Assembly (NCBI RefSeq): GCF_964275005.1
Contig: NC_092705.1
Span: 12,928,385-12,992,384 of the forward strand
Source: Diadema setosum
Lineage: Eukaryota > Echinodermata > Echinoidea > Diadematoida > Diadematidae
Reading direction: 5' to 3'
DNA length: 64,000 nucleotides
In this document: piece by piece, positions 46,382 to 57,000 of the stretch
How the letters are laid out: each line of letters opens with the position of its first letter
Numbering within the stretch: position 1 is the stretch's first letter
Notes under the pieces: generated by a model
What the model saw: the letters and a program-made list of their open reading frames with translations, nothing else
The model's database searches: none
What the model was told of the DNA's origin: nothing
Made by a program: the position numbers and the translations under genes

Positions 46382-49300
46382 ACACACCACACACACACAA
46401 AGAATTGTTATAATCTTCAAAGATTTTCTAGCTCCCATTACCTAACTTATAATAAAAAAAAAAGATATTTCTAAGTAGATTTCAGTTCAACCACGAGGAA
46501 AATAATAATTAGATACAGACTGCACGTTATAAACGAGTGAAGACCTGTTCACAAATTGTCATGTATGTGATTGGTATCTTCTATCATCAATAAAAGTGCG
46601 AGCTGTCACTGTTTTTTTTTTTTCAAGTACTCTCTGCCACACTTGTTCAGATTTTCACTGATTCATTCAGATTCCATAAACTTAAAAAAGGACCCATGCA
46701 ATGCAAATGCATGTTGACTTGCATTGATTTATAAAACCCTTGTCATCATTTATGTGTCCAAAATAATATATCTAGACATCATAATAATTCTATAATATTT
46801 TTTTTTCATTTTTCTTCAGATTACTTAGATGTTATTACCAAAAAAAAAAAAACCCACAAAAGAAAACAGAGAAAGTTCCAAACCAAGGTTCTGTCGATGA
46901 CTTTATCTGTCAGTTTTTGTACTGCTATAAGTAAAGATGATTAACAAAAAACATTAAAATGCGCCTACTCGTAGCCTGAGCACAATTTGCATGTTTCCTT
47001 GCAATGTTTCTTGTTATTTTTTATCATTACTTAAGCAGTGATTGAAAGATGAAGTCATCTTCATAGTCTTGGTTTGGAAGGGGTTTTCTTGTTGAGGGCG
47101 TATCCTAGTAATCTGAAGAAAAATGTTAGAAAACTATCATTAGATGTAAGGCACTTATTTGGGTTTTCATATGGCTATACATAAGTGATGTTGAGGGTAT
47201 CAAAAAATAACACAAATCAATATGCTCTTGCGTTGCATAGGTCCTTTAAGCTGTTAAGAGGAATTACATGTGCATATTGACATAAAGGTTTCAATATATA
47301 CCAGTGGCGTTTGTCAACGTTAACACAGTGAGATTCATGAGGTAGTTCTTGTCATCACGGGTGAAGTAGAGAGACAATTCCCAGGTCATGTCATCTGCTT
47401 CGAAGGCGACGGAGAAAGTAGCCGAGCTCTTCCCGCATGACGATCCAGAGATGCTGTTGCTATCAGGAATTACAGCCGATACCTGAGAGAGTATCACGGC
47501 AAATTAGTTAAAGACTAAATCCTATCTCTACAATTGTATCAATTCTATAAGAAAGAGGAAGAATCCCTACAGGACAGTGTAAAAATGATCAAAATCGGAC
47601 AAGGAATAAGGAAGTTGTGATATTCTGAAATTTCACAATTCTTCGGGCAACACTTCTCGACCAGTCGTTATGAATATTCAAATCAGCAAGTTGATTATAT
47701 AATGCATGCCCTCACAATTTCTTATTAGTTTCATATACAGAAATGACAAAAATCTCATATTTGAGTTGTGTAAAACGTAAAACTTGCCTTAAAACCATCC
47801 AAAATAAATTCGAACAAATGTCAACTCTAATTTTTTAATGGAAGTATACGTTTAGCTGTATTAGCTAAAATATTTTCCCTGAATTTCATATTTAATATAA
47901 ATGAAAAATTGTGAGGGCATCAACTCGCTCATTTGAATATGAATATTCATACCATGCCAATTGAAGTCACTTTTGGTCTTCACAACCGACAAGAAATGAC
48001 GATGGTGGCTTTATTTATGCCTTCCCATTACATGTCCATGTACAACATTTTGTTACCCAAGTCCCTGGCTTCAAACCTGTGCTACCAGTGTATGTTTTTT
48101 TTTTTCCCCCACTGCAGTTGGGCACTCAACATCTCGGTTACCACTTTAGTAGTGACGCACACATACTCAATCCAAACGCACACACGCCCAGTTTGTACCT
48201 ATTACCTATTTAAACATTTTGTGCATTTAGGACTGTTTTTGTTTTACTGACTTGCTCAAGGGCACAGGTGCCTTTGAAGGGTTTGAATCCTGAACCCACT
48301 CGTCGAAAGTATAGTATGCAAGCTGCATTCACAGGACTTATACGACACCTCAAACCACTCGACCTGGGCAGGTGAGACGCTGGTGTGGAATGTACACTCA
48401 GCAAGAAAAAAGTGAAAGTAAAACTTTTTTAGTTCATAGTTTTCATAGAAGAATTTGAAGAAAATCAATGTATTATATACCATATTTAAGGTAATTTAAT
48501 TGGCTATCAATCTAGTGGGCCAAAACAAATTGAAATTTTACCCATGAGTGAACACATACGTTTTTGTCCTCCGAGGCACAAAGTAAAAAATGCAAAAATT
48601 GACATGTTGTCTTTCAATTGGAAATGCCCTTCAAGATAACAATGTTAACAAAAGACCAGGTTAACACAATGAGAGACATGGATGAAGTAGAAAAAAAAAG
48701 TTTTCGTTCTCTTCATCTTTTTATAACCTCAAACAAAATCAAAGTGGGAAACCAAATGGGGAAATAAGAATTTTCTGTCAACTCAAACTTCAATTGACAT
48801 AGGGAGTAAGTGCATAAAGATGACTGAATGAATAGAATATCTGTATTTCATTCTTTTAATGTAGTAATTTCAGAATTCATGAGCAAAATTTAAGACCCAA
48901 ACATTTAGAATTTTCTTAATTTGCGAAATCAATTGAAATTCCTACCATTTTTGTTTACATTGCTTCTTCTCTCATTTCATTTGAATTTCTATTTAACAGA
49001 AGATTCTTCATTTCCCTTTCAATTATTCTTCAATTATTTTAGCCTTTATTGATCTTTTTGGGCTTCAAAGATATCATAAAGATCATAGATTTATTGTTGC
49101 AACTTAAGTAATTTTTCTTTGTGTTAAATTTGTCTTTTGTTCTTATTGTTACATGGAAGAGCACTTACGCATGAATGACTTGTTCATTTGTGCAATTTTT
49201 ACTTTTATGCCTTAGTAGAGAAAAAAAAATGGTATTCACTCATGCGTAAACTTTTCCTTTTTATTGACCTACCAGGTTGATAGCCAATTAACTTACCTTT

Positions 49301-50658
49301 CATATGGTATATGATACATTAACTTTAAGCCAAATATTCTATGACAAATATTGATTTGAAAAAGTGTGTACTTTCTATTTTTGCTGAGTGTCTATTCAGA
49401 GACAGAATTATAACACAGATCCTACACACTACATGGGATCTTTGATTATACTCACATTGTTCCCATTATCAAGTTGGACCCAGATTGACGCATTGAAGCT
49501 CATCAGCATACAAACAGTTCCATTCTCGTCCGTCACCTGCCATTGAGTGATCGAGCAGGGAGTGGTATCTATAGTTCGAGATGAGCGAAAAATCAGGGAT
49601 CTCTTCTAGTAATCGTTAATGTATAAATATAATACTCGTACGTATATTAAATTTGATAGTTCAAGGAGGGGATTTATTTCAATCTTTAAAAAAATCTAAA
49701 TCTTGTATAATGCTACTTTGATATACACAGCCTTGGACGGCAGGTGAAGATGTGTTTTTGCAGCTACCTGTGTGTTACACTGTACAAATATCCAAGTTCA
49801 ATAACCTTGAGGTGTCTACGTTCTATGTAATACAGTTAAAGGGTATTTGCGTGAACTTGTTAGAAGTGTACACTCGGTTATCTCTCTGTCTATATATATA
49901 ATACAAGTATAAAGGTGTCCATGGGTAATATATGTCTGAAAACGGAGAATTCGTTTCAAAGTGGAAATTTGTGATTTCTCTTAAGCTTTTGACAATATCT
50001 TTTAAAGCCTTATCATTGATCTGGGCCCTCAGGACTACTCCACAATAGGACACAGATGACGTAGTGTGCGTAGATTGAGGATTGTACCATCAATATAATT
50101 TTAGGGGAAATTGGGGGCGATGCCAAAAAATGGGTGTATATATTGGATGTGGATACAAAACAGGTCATGGGGGAATTTAGGTATATTTCTATTTCTCAAA
50201 AAGTCTCTTTTTTATCATTAACATACATAATTTAGTAGTATAAGATGTATTTTGTGCTTTTGTCAGTTCAATGCTACATTGAGTCCATATTAATACATTT
50301 TTTCTAAAGGGCAATATTTGCATTTTTCCTGAATATTTTCATGCTTTTTATCAGATTTCCCCAAACTATTATTTATTCCGCATTTTCCATTATGGCTGGA
50401 AATAGCGTTATATATACATCATTCACCTGGTGAAGTAAAGGCAATTGATTGGGTCGTCGTTGAGTCATTACTACTGGCTGTCGTCGAATCGTTTGCCGTG
50501 GACGTGGTCGTCGTCGTCGCCAAGGTAGTCGAGTTGTCCCAGGTTGTACCTACATAGGTGGTCGACACCGCATCTGTCCGGGAGGTGGAAGTGGTGGTAG
50601 TGGCCGATGTACAGGAAGCCAAAGTAAACGCGAGGAGTATAAGTCTGCCGAGAGTCAT
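42140..50658 (-). CDS. LAMP-like lysosomal membrane glycoprotein 1
   Basis: Five coding exons assembled from splice sites: 50427-50658, 49456-49568, 47302-47482, 46026-46196, 42140-42285, giving 843 nt or 280 residues, with intron phases 1, 0, 1, 1. Exon 1 encodes a signal peptide (MTLGRLILLAFTLASCTSA) and a Thr/Ser-rich mucin-like stalk. Exons 2-4 form a LAMP-type luminal domain (WQVTDENGTVCMLMSFNASI, SGSSCGKSSATFSVAF, WELSLYF, YYVCDI, FIEPIIQPFAQLTNSNC). Exon 5 encodes YNC, one membrane helix and the tail NRKDSTYSSF, ending in a YXXΦ motif. A stalk plus a single LAMP domain resembles CD68/LAMP3 more than LAMP1/2. Expected in late endosome/lysosome membranes. A 5'-UTR acceptor may lie at 50714/50715. 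Confidence 0.85.
42735..43010. repeat. GTTCGTTATTCCGAA repeat, copy 1 (intronic)
   Basis: Several copies of TTCGTTATTCCGAAGGT and TTCG(T)TTATCCGAA in direct and inverted form, non-coding. The related sequence at 57495-57790 lies in the other LAMP-like gene. Confidence 0.6.
43770..43870. repeat. CT-rich microsatellite
   Basis: (CT)n, (CCCT)n and C-rich tracts, non-coding. Confidence 0.9.
43980..44243 (+). mobile_element. TTGAA-tailed retroposon, uninterrupted copy
   Basis: It begins with TTCTTGAGTGGTCCACAATC and ends GTTGGAAAGAAAATGAGAAT, GAAATAAATGAATTGAATTG and further TTGAA units (to 44243). It is non-coding and serves as the reference copy for the split element around it. Confidence 0.7.
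44405..44680. repeat. (TG)n, (CA)n and (TA)n microsatellites
   Basis: TG repeat at about 44425-44453, CA repeat at about 44555-44608 and TA repeat at about 44621-44675, in LAMP-like gene 1 intron 4. Confidence 0.9.
46347..46400. repeat. (CA)n microsatellite
   Basis: CA dinucleotide repeat in intron 4 of LAMP-like gene 1, 150 nt upstream (in transcription terms, downstream) of exon 4. Confidence 0.9.
46681..47249. mobile_element. TIR element in intron 3 (GCATAATTTGCATG family)
   Basis: The left end (CTTAAAAAAGGACCCATGCA at 46681) and right end (reverse complement CTTAAAGGACCTATGCAACG near 47230-47249) are inverted repeats. The interior has mirrored blocks CCAAGGTTCTGTCGATGA and GTCTTGGTTTGGAAGG. 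A second full copy lies in intron 1 of LAMP-like gene 2 and a partial one at 36.4 kb. Confidence 0.7.
47669..47951. mobile_element. Inverted-repeat element in intron 2
   Basis: The arms TATGAATATTCAAATCAGCA ... GCCCTCACAATTTC (47669-47739) and their reverse complement (47905-47951) flank about 165 bp of AT-rich sequence. Non-coding. Confidence 0.65.
48395..49390. mobile_element. Long-TIR element in intron 2
   Basis: About 1 kb with ends CACTCAGCAAGAAAAAAGTG and, in reverse complement, CACTCAGCAAAAATAGAAAG. The inverted arms run at least 130 bp, with matching internal blocks around GGTAATTTAATTGGCTATCA near 48490 and its antisense near 49275. The left flank is TA. Non-coding. Confidence 0.7.
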
Positions 50659-50659
50659 G

Positions 50660-51871
50660 GCTTGTGGAACAACATGTGACCCGTCGGTGCTGCACTAATT
50701 TTCAGTGACTACATCTGCAACGAACAATATATCGACTTGCGTAAATGTACCGATACTTTCGTTTCACTTGCTTTTGTTCCCATAGGATTTAACACTATAT
50801 ATTTGGCAATTTCAAGGAGTGAAATTAAAGTCATGATGTGAGCTGGACGCGAGCGAGCATGACACATTCCTCCCGTATACGCCACAGATATCGAATAAGA
50901 AGTCTTTGGTTACGTTGAAATTGTATTATAGGCTCAAAACTCTGGATAGATAGTGTGAATTAGAGACTTCATGTTCACAATCTTTTGTGGTACACTACAC
51001 TTAATACATCATGTATGTACACCTCAAAGCCGTGTATGTGCGCTATGTTAATAGATTACAGAAAGGTAGCGTAACTGCATGTCACGAACTATTCAATCAC
51101 TATCAGTACCAATGTACAACTGTAAACAAAATGATTAGAACAATGTGTCACACAGTTTAGAGGCAACATTTATCATAACAACGTACCTGTTTCATATCAC
51201 GACAGTTGCAGGTGCTGATTTCTCGTCGCACATTCGTCTAGGTGTGTGCATTTTCTCGCTGAGAGATTTTTGTCTATCAATTTGCAATGTTATACAGTCG
51301 GTTATCTGTGTTAGACTTCGACCTTGTACTTCGAAGTGCGTATGCACGGTCAAAGGATTCGGCGTTTGATATGGCGAGTTATGATAAAGTCAAATTGAAT
51401 GGAGCAATGACAATAAAGATATCACTTTATCGAGATGTTTACATCACACTAGTCTGGCAGAAATTCACAATCTAATTTTTACATAGCAAAGTGCACATAA
51501 TTTCAAGTGGAAATTTGTTTCAGGGATTTAGAAACACTCCTTCAGGTTTGTCCTTGTTCTCCTCCATGTCCATGGTCGTACACAGTTGGCATTGTGTCGT
51601 TATTTGAATTACTCCAAAGATTCCATGCAGGGCTCGCTGGAATTCATCGTTATTTGTTGCACGTGTCAGGAAATAGTCTACTTTAATAATGACCGGTCAA
51701 AAGGACTCGTCAAGAAAGCTATAATGGAGATCTACGGAACGAGGCAACGAATTAACGCCGAGTAAACTCCGGTGGTGTTGTAATAATTTCGTCTTGTGAC
51801 CATGTGCATACAGTATGTGTAATCACTCAAATGATACGTCCTATCTTTCCATTTCTGACGGAAGAACAATC

Positions 51872-51929
<58 letters not shown>

Positions 51930-53130
51930 TCCTGGCTCGTTCAAGTCTGTTTTCTTGATATCGGTATATAATTACAGGAGCACTAGGGGATAACACGCAT
52001 GACAAATTTTGATTTATGATAGAAATAATCACAGTTTATTGCAAGAAATATCAGCATCAGATTTATTACACGACATTCTTTACATGTATTAGAATACGTC
52101 TCGTCACTTCAAATAATAAGAAGCTATCAATATTAAAGCAGAATGCAACCATTCATAAATCTGAAGAATAGTCACCATTGATTCAATTACTCTCTGTTAA
52201 TGTACCATGGTTGACCATTTCTCGTTGACCGTTTTAAACTGGTGTCACTTTATTGTCTCTGGATTACGTAAGCTGGCATGATGAAATAACGCTTGGCTTA
52301 CCTTTTTCAGAAAACAGAGGTAATGGTATTACACTCAACATAATTTCGTAAGCAACAAGTGGAAAGAACGCGTAAATTTCATTTGAAAAAAAAAATGTTT
52401 TATTCTCTTCGTAGTTTCTTATCTTTGTCCAACTGTGACATCAGAAATCCAGCGATAGAGGTACTAAAACTTTAAAGATTCACTACTTTCTTGTCGGACT
52501 TTTCTACAACTTCACTCTTTGTCACGCTTTTTTTTCTGTATTCACGCAATCCACAGAATTGTATTAAGAATTTTGTAGAATAAAGTCCATCATCAGATAC
52601 AGCAAAATCAAATCTTTCAGGGATACCTTATACTCATTAATTATATATAGCAAGAATTTTCCTTGAGTTATGATTAAAAATTTTCCATAATTTCCATCAT
52701 GTTTTAAAGAAGCTTTAATCGCAAATGTCTTGAATTAACAAGACTGGATTGAACTAGTTTCGTTATCAACTGCTTGTGTTATCTTCATACATTTGGGACT
52801 CAGTTTCTTGTGAAAGAGTGATATAGTACTTTGCTGCAATTAGTACACTTTAGCTGATATATCAGTAGATCTTTCAACCTCACACGATATGTTCTATTTT
52901 AGCTTAAAACAACTCAATCATGAGGTGATTGCTCGAGTTGAGGAGGCCAAACTTGCAGATGTTATACTTCTGTTTCCAATAAATCATCATTATTTAGGTT
53001 AACACTACTAGAAAACAACAAAAGATCCTATAATCTGGTTCGTATTAAACATATTTCTGTAATATTTAATGTGGAACATCGTATCAAGTGTTTTACGTGA
53101 TGTCGACATTTTTGTTGGTTTGTTTGTCTT
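50660..53130. other. Intergenic stretch between the LAMP-like genes
   Basis: No coding region is supported. A (TA)n tract sits at 51876-51923. The 50.66-50.82 kb part is upstream of LAMP-like gene 1 (minus strand) and contains an AAATATATAG element near 50795 that could be part of its promoter. Confidence 0.4.
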
Positions 53131-53137
53131 TATTTCT

Positions 53138-53893
53138 CTACTGGAAAGAACACAGTGTCCCACAGTGTGTTCACAGTGTGGTCACATAGTCGACTATGTT
53201 GGACAAGATAAGTCACATAGTCGACTATGTGAAAAGGCTCGAATTGGAGATGATTTCACACAGTGTCCCACAGTGTCCCACAGTGTCCCACATTGTGTTC
53301 ACAGTGTGGTCACATAGTCGACTATGTTGGAAAAGATAAGTCACATAGTCGACTATGTGAAAAGGCTCGAATTGGAGATGATTTCACACTGTGGTTTGGT
53401 TTTCACAGAGTGTTCACATGGTAATGTTCTGTGTCACACCGTGACTTGATAATTCACAATGTGTTCTCACTGTTAAACTTGTATAACTTGTCTACTGGCT
53501 ACGTGTCTGCACTTATCAGTGTACGACAGCGACGACCAGGACTACGTTGTACTGGCCTGACTCTCCATGTCCCCAATACCCGCCTAAAAATGTATGGGGA
53601 TAGAGCCTTCTCTTCTGTTGCGCCACGTCTGTGGAACTCTCTACCAGTCCAGCTTCGGAATTGCAACAACCTCAATACCTTCAATTCTGAACTGTAGACT
53701 TATCTTTTCCAACAACTTTGTGGATGATGTGTGACACTTTGTGGGAGCCTTTCAATGTTTATACAAATAAATGACGCTATATAAATGCTGTTTCGTTCAT
53801 TCATTCATTCATTAAAACGCTCTAATTTAACAATGTGAAGAGATTTCACACAGTGTTTCTCACACTGTGGGACACTATGTTCTTTCAAGCAGG
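53138..53893. mobile_element. CACAGTGTCCC TIR element with tandem repeats
   Basis: The left end (GAAAGAACACAGTGTCCCAC from about 53144) is matched in reverse complement at the right end (about 53862-53887). Next to the left end is a 128-bp unit in tandem (about 53160-53395). It contains CAGTGTCCCA subrepeats and the perfect palindrome CACATAGTCGACTATGTG at 53214-53231 and 53342-53359. A LINE 3' end is embedded on the right side. Confidence 0.7.
53468..53815 (+). mobile_element. CR1/L2-like LINE 3' end
   Basis: Codons to 53697 read RLKMYGDRAFSSVAPRLWNS, then a LNTFNSEL block and a stop. The frame after the stop continues with TYLFQQL, the usual C-terminus of L2/CR1 ORF2, so the stop is a lesion. 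A short 3' UTR has GACGCTATATAAATGCTGTT and a (CATT)n tail (53793-53812). Confidence 0.75.
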
Positions 53894-54073
53894 GTTGTTC
53901 TCACGATATGTGTGTCCCCACTTTCAAGGTGCTGTAATTTCGAATCGTCTCTAACCATTGTTATCATCAATCAATAGCAACTATATTAATCCATGTGCAA
54001 AATCATCCATGCCCATGTGTTATGCGGGTAACTCTTTTTTTTTTCCAGGAAGATATACGGTTATAAATCGAAA

Positions 54074-57000
54074 CTAGAAGGTAGTGTAGTCGGTTTTCTT
54101 CTTCCTCCTGAGAAAGATCACCGCACCGACGGTCCCGACACAGGCCACGGCCCCAACGGTGCAGCCTACGATGAGACCAACGTTCGGTGACTTTCCCTGA
54201 GGGCATTCGTAAGCTGGATGAAAGACATTGAAAAGGAGATGAAAAATTAATGGTTTCAAAGATGATGCCCCATTTAAGCCGTTCCATTCGGGAACCTGAG
54301 GGCATTTCATGAAGCAGTTTGGTCGGATATTTTCTGACAAACTGTTACAAGTTATTGAAATCCTTGCAGCTGATTGGCTGAGAGCAAATTTGTCTGGGAG
54401 CTTTGTCGGACAAAATGCTTCATGAACATGATAAAACGCCTGTGTATTAATAAGTCTACGGGGATTTCAGAATTCAGTATGGAACGGGTTAAAGCTGAAG
54501 GCATTCTCATTTGTATTCACATGGGAAATCGATGTGATCAATACATATAGCTTTTGATAGAATTTACTCACTTTCAGAAGATAAGGTTAAGAAGAATATT
54601 ATTATTCTTAACCTTATCTTCTAAAAGTGAGTAAATTTCTGAAAATGAGTAAGTAGAATGTATTATTTTACATAATTTTTGAAAAGGAATGCGCGGGTGC
54701 CACATGTCATTCTATTCACAATCGCGCATCATGCAGACATGTAAGACAACAGTAGACATACTTACAATGCATGGATACGTACTATGGTTTATCAAGTTTA
54801 TTTTAGTTGAAATGATGACCTACACAAAGCATTTTCTTTTCATATGAATAGCACGACTTCTGAAGTAAGTGTCATCACGTTTTTATAAGACGTGATGCAC
54901 CTTCACACAAGCTGCTATCAGCCGTAATATTACCTCGGATAAGACATAAAATGGAGGTCCCGTGTATGAGAGAGTCACAGCTCATGCACGTAAAAGATCC
55001 CGCTTCATTTATTCATCGCAAAGAGCAGGGTGTCTAACCCGGTGAAGTGGTCCCACCCCACATCCAACTGGACCCCACGGAAGACCAGCTTAGTGTAGCT
55101 GAATATGGGCTATCCAGCCATCTTCACAGATGGAAAATGAACAACAACCAACGCCCCCCCCCAAAAAAAAAAAAAAACCAAGAACAACACACACACAAAC
55201 AAAACAAAACAAAACAAAACAGAAAACTGACTGATATTTCACTCCGAATATTTCTTCAGTCCCCTATCAGTTTCAGGGGTATCTTTAAAAGTCATAAATG
55301 CATAACCTTATAACGCTGAATTGTGATCCTGAATATAAACATTGCAATACAGCCACAACATTTAGATCAGTTTCGATTTGGTTTGAATGGACTCTGCATC
55401 AATATCATTTATAGGCCAAAGTCCAGTACTGCACGTAATAGTAAGCAATTTCATTCTTTGTGTTAAAAAGCATTGTGCAAGGAACGAATTCAATGTACAG
55501 TGATATTGGAATACACAGAAAGGTAGCTACTTCGTATGGGAATGTGAATGTGCTGAAACGATTTAAACGACCGTTTAGCTTTTCATAGTTTATTTTTGTC
55601 TGTTGAATTGAGTCTTAGTGGGCATCTCATTGGGCTGGAGATTATGCAATCTCATGGCGACTCGAATCTCCGTAGTCGCAAAGACGTCTCAGCAACGTCT
55701 CCTGGAATCTAGCCGAATCTCCGTGGAGTCGTGGAAAATTTTTACAGTCTCCAGATGGTCTCGGAGACGTCTTGGAGACGTCTCGACGACCTTGCGGAGA
55801 CTCATTTGCGATCTACCGGACCGGAGACGTTGCGGAGACGTCTCCGCGACTGAGTAGACGTCTACCCGACTTCCGGACGGAAAAATTAACCCCCCCCCCC
55901 CTCCCCTACTTGGAGACGTCTCTGAAGTCGTCCTAGAGTCACCATCTTAGTGAGTGTACAAGCCATATTGGTCTTTTGACTCGCGGCAGTCGCGACGACG
56001 TCTCCAGAGAGATCGATAGGCCCTTTAGGTAAGACAGCTTTATATAATATAACAAACACGTAAAATATCGCTCGAAATACCTTCACCGAGGTCGCAAACA
56101 CCAGGCGTGTGATGAACGAATGGTTGTAGGATTGGCGATGCCAAGGTGACTGTAGATTCGTCTGCTCCAATTTTCACCGTGTCACAAGTATAGTACATTC
56201 CGTGGGGAGCTGTGAAGATCGGCCCGGGCATATGGAAATCTGTTACGAAATCTGCAACAAAGACAAATTGAGGATTTTCAAATAATTGAATGAACAAGTG
56301 AAACAAAAACAAACAAATGAAATAGATGAATAACTCATTTATTGGTTTTGTTTGATCAGAATAGGTTTTTTTCTGAAAATCGTTACTTGTGAAAGAATAA
56401 GTCCATGCACAACAACTATATTAGAGCACAATATTGGTAATCTGGATATCAGAAAGTTAAAAAAAAATTGTAAATGAGAATGAAAATAAATGAATTGAAT
56501 TGAAATTGTTGATAAAAAAACTCAAGAAACATTCTCGATCGTCGACCTTCGTATACACAATTACTTCAAAGTCTTACATCATGATCGAGTTGGGTTTTTT
56601 TTTTTTTTCAATTAAATTTATTGAAAACCAAACATAATCACAGTAGAAAATTAACATGAAGCACAAAAAAAAAATGAATATGAGTCTCCAAGAAGCAGAG
56701 CTTGTGAGTGGGAACCATTATGAATGTACAACAACATGGTAATATACAAAGCTATAATGTGCAGTTGACCCAATAGAGAGGAAACTAAAATGCTATAAAA
56801 TGAATGAAATAAGTTTGAACACGATGAATGACATTGAACCAGAATGATGGCGCTAGCTCAAACACCAAACGGAGCTGGATGATTCCACATGCCAGTTTCC
56901 ACGCCCTCTGCCATGGGTATGATTATAGCGTAGGCTCGAGCTTACCTCCGCTGGCGTTACGTAGGATCACAACGGCTTCGTCCATGATGTATTCTCGCTC

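Noticed and set aside
42140..50658. First reading of the Thr-rich minus-strand proteins as ZP-domain or plain mucin genes
   Set aside because: The cysteine placement, the WQV...C and YYxCD motifs, and the helix plus C-terminal YXXΦ tail match the LAMP family instead.
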